Source: Terriglobales bacterium
GTDB taxonomy: Bacteria > Acidobacteriota > Terriglobia > Terriglobales > Acidobacteriaceae
NCBI GenBank assembly: GCA_035573675.1
Contig: DATMAB010000015.1
Span: 62,001 to 126,000 of the forward strand
Reading direction: 5' to 3'
DNA: 64,000 nucleotides
Made by a program: the position numbers and the translations under genes
Shown here: positions 50,336 to 59,058 of the stretch, in pieces
Numbering within the stretch: the first letter of the stretch is position 1
Layout of the letters: every line of letters starts with the position of its first letter
The notes under the pieces: model-generated
Databases searched by the model: none
What the model was told of the DNA's origin: nothing
Seen by the model: only the letters and a program-made list of their open reading frames with translations

Positions 50336-52444
50336 CTACTCGGGAATCCCCACCTGCCAGAGCAGAAAACTGTACTCATAGGTCAACTCGCGCAGGTAGT
50401 CGTAGCGGCCGGAAGCGCCGCCGTGTCCGGCTTCGATCAGCGTATGCAGCAGGAGCGGGTTCTTGTCGGTGCGCAGCGAGCGCATCTTCGCCACGCACTT
50501 AGTAGGCTCCCAATACATCACCTGGCTGTCATTGAAGGAGGAGCGCACGAACATGGCCGGGTAGTCCTTCGCGGCCAGATTGGTGTACGGGCAGTAGCTC
50601 TTCATGTAAGCGTACTCGTCCGGTTTGGCGGGGTTGCCCCACTCCTCGAACTCCGGCACGGTGAGCGGGAGACTGGAGTCGAGCATGGTATTGATGGCGT
50701 CCACAAAGGGCACGCGTGCGATCACGGCTTTGAACAGGTCGGGGCGCATGTTGGTTACGGCGCCCATCAGCAGGCCGCCGGCGCTGGTGCCTTCGATCAC
50801 CAGCCGGTCGGACGAAGTGTACTTCTCGCGCACCAGGTGCTCGGCGGCGGAGATGAAGTCGGTGAACGTGTTGCGCTTCTGCAACATGCGGCCCTGGTCG
50901 TGCCACGCCTTGCCCATCTCACCCCCGCCACGGATGTGCGCGATGGCGACCAGCACGCCCCGGTCCAGCAGACTGACGCGATTGGAGTTGAACGTGACCG
51001 GGTACGCCCAGCCGTAAGCGCCGTACCCGAGCAGATACGCAGGCTGCTTGCCGTCGCGCTTTGACCCCTTCCGATACACCAGCGAGATGGGGATGCGTGT
51101 CCCGTCCGTAGCCGTCGCATAGATGCGTTCGGAAGTATAGTTCGCCGGGTCATAGCCGCCCAGCACCGGCGTCCGCTTCAGCAGCTTCGACTCGCGCTTC
51201 TTCACCACATAATCGAAGACCGACTTGGGTGTGACCAGCGACTCATAGAGATATCGGAAGGCGGTGGCTTCGAACTCAGCGTTGTTCTCGGTGGAAATCT
51301 CATAGGCCGGTTCCGGAAAAGCGACCCGTTGCGTCTCGCCGCTGCGCAGGTCAGTCACCCGGAGCTGCGGCAGCCCGCCTTCGCGTTCTTCGAGCACGTA
51401 GAAGTCGCGGAAGAAGTGCATGCCATCAAGCATCACGTCCGGGCGATGGGGAACGATTTCCTGCCAGTTCTCCGGCCTCGGATCGTCAACGGGCGCGGCC
51501 GCCAGCCGGAAGTTCCTGCCGCGGTCGTTCGTGCGGATGTAAAACCGGTCGCCCCGATGATCCAGGTAGTACTCGACGCCGGGCCGGCGCTCCGCCACCA
51601 GACGCCAGGCTCCGCCGGGCTGATTGGCGGGGAGCCAGCGCACTTCGGTGGCCGTCAGGCTGGCGCTGGTCAGGAACACATAGCGGCGTGAACGCGTTCG
51701 GTTGACGGACACATTGAAGCGCTCGTCGGTTTCCTCGTAAAGCAGCTCATCCTGGTTCGCACCCAGCCGCTGCCGCCACAGGCGGTAGGGACGCTTGGCG
51801 CTGTCTTTGGTGGTGTAGAAAAGGGTGCGATTGTCTGCGGCCCAGGCGACCGTATCCACATCGTCCCGGTGCTCCGGCATGATTGCGTCGGTCTCCAGGT
51901 CCTTGACGTACAAGGTGTAGACGCGGAATCCCGTAGTGTCCGTCGAGTAGGCCAGGTAGCGGCCGTCGTCGCTGACCTCAAAAGCGCTGACCGCAAAATA
52001 TTGATGTCCCCGAGCCATCTCGTTCAGATCCAGCAGCACTTGTTCGGGCGCGTCCTGATCCCCCTTGCGGCAATAGATGGGGTACTGCTTTCCCTGTTCG
52101 GTACGCGTGTAGTACAGGTAGCCATCCTTGCGATAGGGAACCGAGACATCGGTTTCCTGGATGCGTCCGACCATCTCCTTGTAGAGCTTCTCCCGCAGGG
52201 CTGCGGTGGGCTTGAGGACGGCATCGGCGTAGGCGTTCTCGGCCTCGACATAGGCACGGACCTCGGGGTTGGTCTTCTCGCGCAGCCAGTAGTAGTCGTC
52301 CACTCGCTGGTCGCCGTGCACGACGTCAACTTTGGGGACTTTCTCGGCCACGGGCGGCTTGGGCGCCTCCGCGGGCTGCGCGGACAGGCTCTGAGGTACG
52401 TGGGTGGCGGTCATCAGGATCAGGCTCGATATCCAAAGTCTCAT
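50336..52444 (-). CDS. ptrB: Secreted oligopeptidase B (S9A)
   Basis: With the ATG at 52444 the protein is 702 residues, with a signal peptide (residues 5-22). The N-terminal half is a beta-propeller (repeats with DGRYLAYSTD, DNRTLFYTT). The C-terminal alpha/beta hydrolase has the nucleophile in EGTSAGGLLMG, the acidic residue in SSFNDSQVMYWE and His in EAGHGGASGR. The GGGEMGKAWHDQGRM sequence and acidic residues near the active site (EFEEWGNP) support cleavage after Arg or Lys, as in oligopeptidase B. The propeller limits it to short peptides. Export to the periplasm is unusual against the cytoplasmic enterobacterial enzyme but common in related phyla. Confidence 0.9.
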   Translation of the reverse strand: MRLWISSLILMTATHVPQSLSAQPAEAPKPPVAEKVPKVDVVHGDQRVDDYYWLREKTNPEVRAYVEAENAYADAVLKPTAALREKLYKEMVGRIQETDVSVPYRKDGYLYYTRTEQGKQYPIYCRKGDQDAPEQVLLDLNEMARGHQYFAVSAFEVSDDGRYLAYSTDTTGFRVYTLYVKDLETDAIMPEHRDDVDTVAWAADNRTLFYTTKDSAKRPYRLWRQRLGANQDELLYEETDERFNVSVNRTRSRRYVFLTSASLTATEVRWLPANQPGGAWRLVAERRPGVEYYLDHRGDRFYIRTNDRGRNFRLAAAPVDDPRPENWQEIVPHRPDVMLDGMHFFRDFYVLEEREGGLPQLRVTDLRSGETQRVAFPEPAYEISTENNAEFEATAFRYLYESLVTPKSVFDYVVKKRESKLLKRTPVLGGYDPANYTSERIYATATDGTRIPISLVYRKGSKRDGKQPAYLLGYGAYGWAYPVTFNSNRVSLLDRGVLVAIAHIRGGGEMGKAWHDQGRMLQKRNTFTDFISAAEHLVREKYTSSDRLVIEGTSAGGLLMGAVTNMRPDLFKAVIARVPFVDAINTMLDSSLPLTVPEFEEWGNPAKPDEYAYMKSYCPYTNLAAKDYPAMFVRSSFNDSQVMYWEPTKCVAKMRSLRTDKNPLLLHTLIEAGHGGASGRYDYLRELTYEYSFLLWQVGIPE

Positions 52445-52607
52445 GATGCGGGCAGCGCGCTTGGCGCGTCTTCTGCCCACGCCATGCTACAGGTTCGTTC
52501 CACCGTCGTCACCCTGGCATCGCCATCACGCGCCGGTGCTAGAAATTCTCCAGCGCCGGTGTTACGGTAACAACTCTCTTATCCCCCTTGACTGGAGATT
52601 AGTTCCC

Positions 52608-53924
52608 GTGCGCGAACGCCTGCTTGTTCTCCCGCTCCTGCTGATGACGCTGCCGGCTCTGGCGCAGAAAGCAGCGGCCCCGAAAGGCTCCAAGCCAGCC
52701 GTCAACCGTGCCGCCGCTCACGACCAGCGGATCGCCCAACTTGTAGAGGCCCTGCGCGACAAGACGGTGGAGACGCGTCGTGACCTCCACATGCATCCCG
52801 AACTCTCCAACCGGGAGGAGCGCACGTCGCAGCTAGTGGCGGCGCGGCTGCGCGAGCTGGGCATGGACGAAGTGAAGACCGGCGTCGGCCGCTATGGCGT
52901 TGTGGCGTTACTGAAGGGCGGACGCCCCGGGCCGGTGGTGGCGGTGCGCGCCGACATGGATGCGCTTCCCGTGCAGGAAGTCAACGATACTCCCTACAAG
53001 TCCCTGAACCCGGGCGTGAAGCATGCCTGCGGCCATGACGGGCATGTGGCCATCGGCCTGGCTGTGGCGGCGGTGCTTTCCGAGATGCGCGCCGAGATCC
53101 CCGGCACGGTCAAGTTCATCTTCCAGCCCGCTGAGGAAGGCCCGCCCGCCGGGGAAGAAGGCGGTGCCGCACTCATGATCAAAGAGGGCGCGCTGGAGAA
53201 TCCCCGCCCGGAGGTCATCTTCGGATTGCATCTCTGGTCGCAGTACGAAGTGGGCTCGGTGTTCTACAACTTCGGGCCGGCGCTGGCGGCGTCCGACCGC
53301 TTTCAGATCACCATCCGGGGCAAGCAAGTGCACGCCGCCTATCCGCAGGACGGCATCGATCCCATCGTCACCGCCGCTGAAGCGGTGCTGGCGCTGCAGA
53401 CCATCCGCAGCCGGCGCGTTACGACCATGGAGCCGCTGGTCATCTCCGTGGGTCGCATCCAGGGCGGCAACCGCAACAACATCATCCCCAACCAGGTGGA
53501 GCTGGAAGGCACCGTGCGCACCATGAACGAGGAGGTGCGCAAACGCATCCCCGACCTGATGCGCCAAACGCTCGAGGGCGTGACCCGCGCCAACGGCGCA
53601 ACCTTCGAACTGGAATACGAGTTCGGTAACCCGGTGACTTATAACGACCCCAAGCTGGTGGAAGAGATGCTGCCGGCGCTGCGGCGCGCCGCGGGCGCCG
53701 AGCACGTCCTGACGCGGCCCCCGCAGATGGGCGCAGAAGACTTCGCCGAATTCCAGAAAGTTATCCCGGGCTTTTTTTTCTTCGTGGCTGCCGGCAACCA
53801 GAGCAAGGGCATCACTGCTGCCCACCACACCCCGGATTTCGACATCGACGAAGACAGCCTGGCCATCGGCGCGCGGACCATGGCGACCGCGGTCGTGGAC
53901 TACCTGGAGAGGCACGCCAAGTAA
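52608..53924 (+). CDS. M20-family amidohydrolase (hippurate/N-acyl-amino-acid type)
   Basis: From the GTG at 52608 (GGAG site) the product is 438 residues with a signal peptide (residues 3-18). The M20D metal ligands can be read: HMHPELS (start region), AVRADMDALPV (Asp), KHACGHDGHV (His and Cys), FIFQPAEEG (Glu pair) and the final HHTPDFDI (His). A dimerisation domain (SDRFQITIRGKQVHAAYPQD) is inserted. The CGHDGH motif fits carboxypeptidase/N-acyl amino acid amidohydrolases using two metal ions. Secretion suggests a role in peptide or amide scavenging. It overlaps nothing and is followed directly by convergent permease genes. Confidence 0.88.
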   Translation: MRERLLVLPLLLMTLPALAQKAAAPKGSKPAVNRAAAHDQRIAQLVEALRDKTVETRRDLHMHPELSNREERTSQLVAARLRELGMDEVKTGVGRYGVVALLKGGRPGPVVAVRADMDALPVQEVNDTPYKSLNPGVKHACGHDGHVAIGLAVAAVLSEMRAEIPGTVKFIFQPAEEGPPAGEEGGAALMIKEGALENPRPEVIFGLHLWSQYEVGSVFYNFGPALAASDRFQITIRGKQVHAAYPQDGIDPIVTAAEAVLALQTIRSRRVTTMEPLVISVGRIQGGNRNNIIPNQVELEGTVRTMNEEVRKRIPDLMRQTLEGVTRANGATFELEYEFGNPVTYNDPKLVEEMLPALRRAAGAEHVLTRPPQMGAEDFAEFQKVIPGFFFFVAAGNQSKGITAAHHTPDFDIDEDSLAIGARTMATAVVDYLERHAK

Positions 53925-53933
53925 TGGCCGGGA

Positions 53934-55190
53934 TTACTCGTAGCGCAGCGCCACCACCGGGTCCAGGCGCGCCGCCCGCACGGCGGGGTAGATCCCGAAG
54001 AACAGGCCGACGCTCATGGAAGTGACGACGCCGGCCACGACCGCCCACAGCGGTACTACCGAAGGTAGCGAGGGCAGGAAGGCGTGGATGAGCCCGCTGA
54101 TGGAGAGTCCGAACAGCACGCCGATTACGCCGCCGGCGCCGGTCAGGGTCATGGCTTCGGTCAGGAACTGGGAGATGATGTCGCGCCGGCGGGCGCCGAT
54201 GGCCTTGCGCACGCCGATCTCGCGCGTGCGCTCGGTCACCGACATCAGCATGATGTTCATCACGCCCACGCCACCCACGAGCAAGCCGATCGAGCTGACC
54301 GCCGCGGTAATCAGCGCCACCACCCCGGTGATCTGGCGGAACTGCGTGGCAATCTCTTCCGCGCTCGAGATGCCGAAGTTGTCCGGCTGGTCGAAAGGCA
54401 CGCGGCGGCGGCGACGCAACAGTTCCCGCACCTGGTCTTCGGCTACCGCCTTCTGTCCGGCATAAGGCAGCACGCCAATGAAGTGCTCGTCGTCGGCAGG
54501 GAAGTGCTTGTGGTAGGTGCCGTAGGGAACCAGGGCCACCTTGTCGGCGGCGTCGTTACGCAGGAATTGTCCCTTGCGCTTCTGGATGACGCCCACTACG
54601 CGATAGGAGATTCCGGAGATGAGCAGCGTCTTGTCGACGGGATCCTCGGTCGGGAACAGCGCCTCCGCCAGGTCGTGACCCAGGACGACCACGTCGGCCT
54701 TGTGCAGGTCCTCGGAGGCGGTGAAGAACCGTCCCTTCTCCACGTGCGCGTTGAACACCTGCTCGTAGGAGACCGTCGTGCCGCGGTGGATGACGTCGTA
54801 GACCTCCTTGCCGCGGTAGCGGGCGATCTGCCGGCCGGGGCCGCGCTCGCCGATGCGGGCCAGCACCTGCACCGCCACATTCTTCACCGCGGGGCACGAC
54901 TCCCGGATGGCCAGGGCGTCCTCCAAACTCAAAGGCTTGCGGGTGCGCTCTTCGGCGGTCAGTCGGCCGGCGCGGAATCCCGGGCTGAACTTGAAGACAA
55001 ACAGGGTGTCGGAGCCGAAGTCATCGAGAAAAACACGGATGTCCCGATCCAGTCCCACCAGGATGGAAGAGACCGCGATCAGCGCGGTGATGCCGATGAC
55101 GACGCCCAGCACGGTGAGGGCGGAGCGGGTCTTGTGCTGGCGCAACGTGTCCAGCGCCATGCGCGAGTTCTCACCCAGAGCGATGCGCAC
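53934..55190 (-). CDS. MacB-type ABC transporter permease (second of pair)
   Basis: The GTG at 55190, one base past the previous stop, gives 418 residues. One membrane helix near the N-terminus (residues 15-35, TRSALTVLGVVIGITALIAV) is followed by a large periplasmic MacB-PCD domain (40-270). Three helices complete the FtsX-like permease domain (about 290-418), with SVTERTREIGVRKAIGARRR, its signature loop. Such proteins form tripartite or type VII ABC systems that use mechanotransmission to move lipoproteins, peptides or drugs. The ATPase is not adjacent. It is translationally coupled to the upstream permease gene. Confidence 0.85.
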   Translation of the reverse strand: MRIALGENSRMALDTLRQHKTRSALTVLGVVIGITALIAVSSILVGLDRDIRVFLDDFGSDTLFVFKFSPGFRAGRLTAEERTRKPLSLEDALAIRESCPAVKNVAVQVLARIGERGPGRQIARYRGKEVYDVIHRGTTVSYEQVFNAHVEKGRFFTASEDLHKADVVVLGHDLAEALFPTEDPVDKTLLISGISYRVVGVIQKRKGQFLRNDAADKVALVPYGTYHKHFPADDEHFIGVLPYAGQKAVAEDQVRELLRRRRRVPFDQPDNFGISSAEEIATQFRQITGVVALITAAVSSIGLLVGGVGVMNIMLMSVTERTREIGVRKAIGARRRDIISQFLTEAMTLTGAGGVIGVLFGLSISGLIHAFLPSLPSVVPLWAVVAGVVTSMSVGLFFGIYPAVRAARLDPVVALRYE

Positions 55191-55191
55191 G

Positions 55192-56427
55192 TCACACCTC
55201 GAAGCGCAGGGCCTCGATGGGATCGAGCTTCGAGGCCTTATGCGCGGGATAAATGCCGAAGAACAGACCGACGGCGGTGGAAACGCCGAGGGCAATGATC
55301 ACCGCCGCCAGCGGTACCGCCATGGGGATGGACGTAGTCGCGCCGACCACCAGGGCCAGCAGCCAGGCCGCAGTCACGCCCAGCAACCCGCCGAAGCCTG
55401 CCATGACGGAGGCTTCCACGAGGAACTGCAGCAGGATGTCCTTGCGCCGTGCGCCCAGCGATTTGCGGATGCCGATCTCACGCGTGCGCTCGGTCACGCT
55501 GGCCAGCATCACGTTCATGATCACCACACCGCCGATGACCAGGAAGACCGACACCACACCCACCATGCTGGTGGCGATGACGCCGGTGAGCTGCCGCCAC
55601 AGGTCCATGAGCGTGGCGGAGCCGAGGATGCCGAAATTGTCCTCTTCGTCCGGACGCAGGTGGCGGCGGGCGCGCATGAGCACGCGCGCTTCGTCCTGCG
55701 TGCGCGCCATCCACTCGGCGCCGCGGGCCTGCACGTTGATGGAAAGGCTGCGGTGCGCGCCGTATACCTTGCGCCACGTCTGGATGGGAATGTAGACAAA
55801 GCCATCCTGGGACTGGCCGAGCGCGCTGCCCAGGGGCTTGGCCACGCCCACGATCTCATAGGGGCGGCCGTCGATATCGAGCGTGCGTCCGATGGGGTCG
55901 ACATGGGGAAAGAGGCGCAGGGCTACCTCCGACCCGATGAAGGTCACGGGCGATCGGTGGTCGTTGTCGGCATCGGAGATGTAGCGTCCGGTGGCGGGTT
56001 CCTCCACGTCCATCTCGCCGATGTTGGCGGTGACGCCGCGGATGTCAATGTCCTCGAGCGATTCGCCGCCCGCCTTCACGACGCCCTGGGTGCGGACTTC
56101 AACGCCCACGGCTTTAGGAAGCTTCAGGTGGTCACGCAGCGCCTCGTAATCTTCCCAGGTGATCTCCCGGTTGCGGCGCTGCGCTTTCACGAACTCTTCG
56201 GCGCTGGTGATCAGGCCGAAGCGGTTCACCAGAAAGACGTTCGAGCCCAGATTGGCCACTCGGTCGGCAATGTAGCGATTCGTGCCCTCGATCAGCGAAA
56301 CCACCAGGATGAGGGTGGAGACCGAGAGGATGATGCCCAGCAGCATCAAGAAGGAACGGAGCTTGTGGGAGCGCATCGTCTCCAGCGCCACCACAGCGGG
56401 TTCGGCCAGTCCGAGGTTGCGGCTCAT
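55192..56427 (-). CDS. MacB-type ABC transporter permease (first of pair)
   Basis: This 411-residue protein has the same layout as its downstream partner: an N-terminal helix (residues 24-46, LRSFLMLLGIILSVSTLILV), a MacB periplasmic domain and a three-helix FtsX domain with SVTERTREIGIRKSLGARRK. The two share about the same length and motifs but differ in sequence, so they probably form a heterodimer. An ATP-binding subunit would be needed; none lies in the window next to them. The gap between the two genes is a single base. Confidence 0.87.
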   Translation of the reverse strand: MSRNLGLAEPAVVALETMRSHKLRSFLMLLGIILSVSTLILVVSLIEGTNRYIADRVANLGSNVFLVNRFGLITSAEEFVKAQRRNREITWEDYEALRDHLKLPKAVGVEVRTQGVVKAGGESLEDIDIRGVTANIGEMDVEEPATGRYISDADNDHRSPVTFIGSEVALRLFPHVDPIGRTLDIDGRPYEIVGVAKPLGSALGQSQDGFVYIPIQTWRKVYGAHRSLSINVQARGAEWMARTQDEARVLMRARRHLRPDEEDNFGILGSATLMDLWRQLTGVIATSMVGVVSVFLVIGGVVIMNVMLASVTERTREIGIRKSLGARRKDILLQFLVEASVMAGFGGLLGVTAAWLLALVVGATTSIPMAVPLAAVIIALGVSTAVGLFFGIYPAHKASKLDPIEALRFEV

Positions 56428-56540
56428 CCTTCCTCGCCCCAGAAGGATACGTCAGACAAAGTGCGGCGGTTCGCGACCGCCCGGCCGCAGCAAGTCCCCT
56501 CGGCCCATCATACCTGTTCGCCCATCGGGTTGCACAAGAC

Positions 56541-57775
56541 CTACGCTCGCGCCGGCTGGCGCGCTAAGCGTTCCTCCCAGCGGATGCGCCCGGTCATCTG
56601 CATCACCACGAAGAGGGTAAGGATGGAACCGATGGTCACCGTCAGCCCGGTGAAGCCCTAGAAGAAGAAGGCGTAGGAGAACAGTACCAGGTAGATGAGT
56701 TGCGCGCCTCCGGCCTCGACCGCGGCGAATCTGAGTCCTACGACCAGCCGCAGGTAGCTGACCACCAGGAACACGGAAACCACGGAGCAGATGACGAAAG
56801 CCAGGTGAATGGAAATGTGGTCCACCAGGTAAGCCAGCAGCAAGTGAAAGGAGAAAAACCCCGCCGCCAGGAAGAAGTAGTTCATAGGATGCAGGTCGAT
56901 GGAGCGCAGGGTAGTGATGATGAACATCAGGAAAAAAAGAAGAACAGGGAAACGGGCGCGAACATGCTGATCTGCCCGGCCAGCGGGCCGGGTTGCAGCT
57001 TTTCCGGCATGGGCATGGCGATCTGGAAGCCGGAGACCAGGTTGCGGTAGTTCCACGCCAGTTCCCATCCCTCGGCAGTCTCGTGCTTGGTGGTGGGAGA
57101 GAGGGTGTTCTCGGGGAAGTCGATGGCCTTGAAGTTGGTGCGCATGCGCAGTTCGAAATCGCGCACCTGGGCCACTTCGTCGCCCAGGCGATAACGCCAT
57201 GCGTCCATCCCCTGCGACCGGTAGCCGACGCGCAACAGCGCGGTCCTGCCGGCCTCGACCGGAGCTTCTACCACCGCGCTCCCCTCTTCCTGGGTCACGG
57301 GATACGCCTTGCCGTCCACTTCCAGGATCAGATCGTCGTAGATGGCCTGCGCGGCAGGGAACTTGAGCGCGAAGCGGACCGACTGAGGGTCTTTTCCGGG
57401 ATTGCGGAAGCCATAGGTTCCCGCGTAGGCGACGCGATAAGTGCTGTACCAGAGCAGACCTTTCTGCCGGTGCTCGAGGTCAAGGCCAACGTCGATGCGG
57501 CTGCTGACCAGTTCGAGCGGCACGGGCACGCGGGTCTGGTATTCGCGCTCTACCTTCCTGCCATCCACGAGCGAGACATCAGTGCGGGACTCGCTGCGCA
57601 AATACGTGGCCGTCGGCGGGCGCTGCTCCTGCGCCGCGCCCCAGGTGGAGGCCACGGCGCCCTTCAGGCGGCTGGAGGTGTCATATGTGCGGGCGAAGAT
57701 AGTCGAGCCCAGGATGACCCAGGCGACAGAGGTACAAACAAAGATGAACACCAGCGCGGCGATTCGTTTGAACAT
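56541..57775 (-). pseudogene. creD-like inner-membrane protein, frameshifted and nonsense-mutated
   Basis: The first open frame (56927-57775) encodes the N-terminal two thirds of a CreD-type protein: a membrane helix (residues 7-28), then the beta-rich periplasmic domain with WNYRNLVSGFQIAMPMPE. It fails after VSLFFFFS at a seven-base T tract (A tract on the plus strand, 56934-56940). Shifting the frame restores FFLMFIITTLRSIDLHPMNY and the remaining CreD membrane helices to about 56661. There a TAG replaces the expected Glu of the FLEGFTGL motif; beyond it, GFTGLTVTIGSILTLFVVMQ continues to a stop at 56541-56543. Two inactivating changes make it a pseudogene unless slippage and readthrough rescue it. 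Confidence 0.75.
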
Positions 57776-57903
57776 GGGAGAACGGCTCCTTGTCGTCGGA
57801 TTGCATGGCTAACAGGAGAGTTGGACACCGGAAATGGAGGTCTAGACTTTATGACGTAAAGTGTGTGCCGGCACCTGGAAGGGCTTGTGCACTCGGGCAT
57901 CGG

Positions 57904-58278
57904 TTAACCTTCGGCGGGGACGGGACGCAGCGGGGAGCGGCGGGCGGCGGAGGAATGCCGCACCTGCTCAAGCGGCGGCAACATGTCCGACAAGGTCTGC
58001 AGGTAGTCCTCGAGCGCGGCGCGGCCCCTGGGAGTCAGGCGGTAGGTCGTCCGCGGCCGGCGTTCCTCGAAGCGCTTGGAGCAACGGATGTAACCCGCCT
58101 CCTCCAGCTTGCGGGCCTGCACGCTCAGGTTGCCGTCGGTGGTTTCCAGCAGGTCGCGCAGCTCGGTGAAGGAGAGCGAGTCTTGCACGGCCAGGGTGCA
58201 CACGATCCCCAAACGCAGGCGTTCGTGGATCAACTGGTCGAGCGCGCCCGGTACGGGCGGGTGCTTGCGCCTAGCCAT
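57904..58278 (-). CDS. Winged-helix transcriptional regulator
   Basis: Starting at the ATG at 58278 with GGAGG upstream, this is a 124-residue winged-helix protein: ALDQLIHERLRLGIVCTLAV, then LSFTELRDLLETTDGNLSVQ as recognition helix. RPRTTYRLTPRGRAALEDYL forms the wing. It matches HTH_34/winged-helix DNA-binding proteins often paired with small membrane proteins and creD. The gene overlaps the membrane protein gene upstream by 8 bases, so translation is coupled. It may repress its own operon; an AAGTACTT palindrome upstream of the operon is a possible target. Confidence 0.82.
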   Translation of the reverse strand: MARRKHPPVPGALDQLIHERLRLGIVCTLAVQDSLSFTELRDLLETTDGNLSVQARKLEEAGYIRCSKRFEERRPRTTYRLTPRGRAALEDYLQTLSDMLPPLEQVRHSSAARRSPLRPVPAEG

Positions 58279-58900
58279 CGTGCCTCCGGGCGATGTAGGC
58301 GCCGAAGCCGATGTGCAGCCAGCCGAAACCCAGCGCCAGCAGAGCCAGTCCGGCCGACGTCGGAGCCAGCGCCGCAATCAGGGAAAGAATCAGGAACGAG
58401 ATGCCCATCCAGCGTACGGGGGAAACGGAAAACACTCCCGTGGACGTAAGGGCAGCGCCATAGCAGCCCATCCACAGGGCAGGGAGCAGCGCCGGCCTTC
58501 CGGCGCGCACTACGGCGAAACTCAGGATGGCTCCCACCGCCATGGCCGAGGCGTAGCTCCAGAGCGCCTTCTGCAGCACCGGCGTCCACAGGCGCTGGCC
58601 CATGCGGCGGGCCTTGTGATCCATGCTGGCGACGCCCACGGCGAACGAGGCCACCAGGCACACGGCCCACACGCCCAGCGCCTCCATGCCGGCGCCTGCC
58701 TGCCAGGGTGCTCCGGTCGCCAAGGCGTTGACGGCCACGGCGCCCAGCCCCAGGAACCCGATCATCACCAGGCCGCGGCCGGAGACGCTGGAGAGCCTGC
58801 CGGCGGCATCCAGTGTGCGCCGGATGTAGGCCAGCTCCTCGTGCGGACTGCGATAGGCGGGCGCCTGCTCCATGGGCTCGGGTTCCGGTTTGGAGAGCAT
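58271..58900 (-). CDS. Four- to six-helix membrane protein of the creD-type operon
   Basis: With the ATG at 58900 (AAGGA upstream) the product is 209 residues. The N-terminus is cytoplasmic with an HEELAYIRRTLDAAGRLSSV segment, then a SGRGLVMIGFLGLGAVAVNA helix. About five more hydrophobic segments follow, and the end is basic (YIARRHDG). It is a member of a family of small membrane proteins commonly found next to winged-helix regulators, possibly sensing membrane state. The precise role is not known. It overlaps the regulator gene and starts the operon. Confidence 0.75.
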   Translation of the reverse strand: MLSKPEPEPMEQAPAYRSPHEELAYIRRTLDAAGRLSSVSGRGLVMIGFLGLGAVAVNALATGAPWQAGAGMEALGVWAVCLVASFAVGVASMDHKARRMGQRLWTPVLQKALWSYASAMAVGAILSFAVVRAGRPALLPALWMGCYGAALTSTGVFSVSPVRWMGISFLILSLIAALAPTSAGLALLALGFGWLHIGFGAYIARRHDG

Positions 58901-58922
58901 GAAGGTTTCCTTGATTGTTGTC

Positions 58923-58930
58923 AAGTACTT
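58923..58930. promoter_or_regulatory. Palindrome upstream of the membrane protein-regulator operon
   Basis: A perfect 8-base palindrome AAGTACTT lies 22 bases upstream of the ATG at 58900, beside a minus-strand TTGACA-like sequence. It may be the operator of the winged-helix regulator. Evidence is weak. Confidence 0.3.
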
Positions 58931-59042
58931 TGTGATATGAAGCCAAATTCCTCGCCGCTATGTTCCCGGAGCGGGCGAGCATATCACGATTCCCGATACC
59001 GGCGGACCCGATTGGTCACCGGCCTTGGGGTGTTCCGCGCGC

Positions 59043-59048
59043 TATAAT
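59043..59048 (+). promoter_or_regulatory. TATAAT box of the aminotransferase gene
   Basis: A perfect TATAAT lies 10 bases before the ATG at 59059 and overlaps the alternative ATG at 59047. A usual start site about 7 bases downstream would leave a leader of only about 4 bases, so the message is probably leaderless and begins at 59059. No clear -35 box is seen. Confidence 0.5.
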
Positions 59049-59058
59049 GGCGAGTCTC

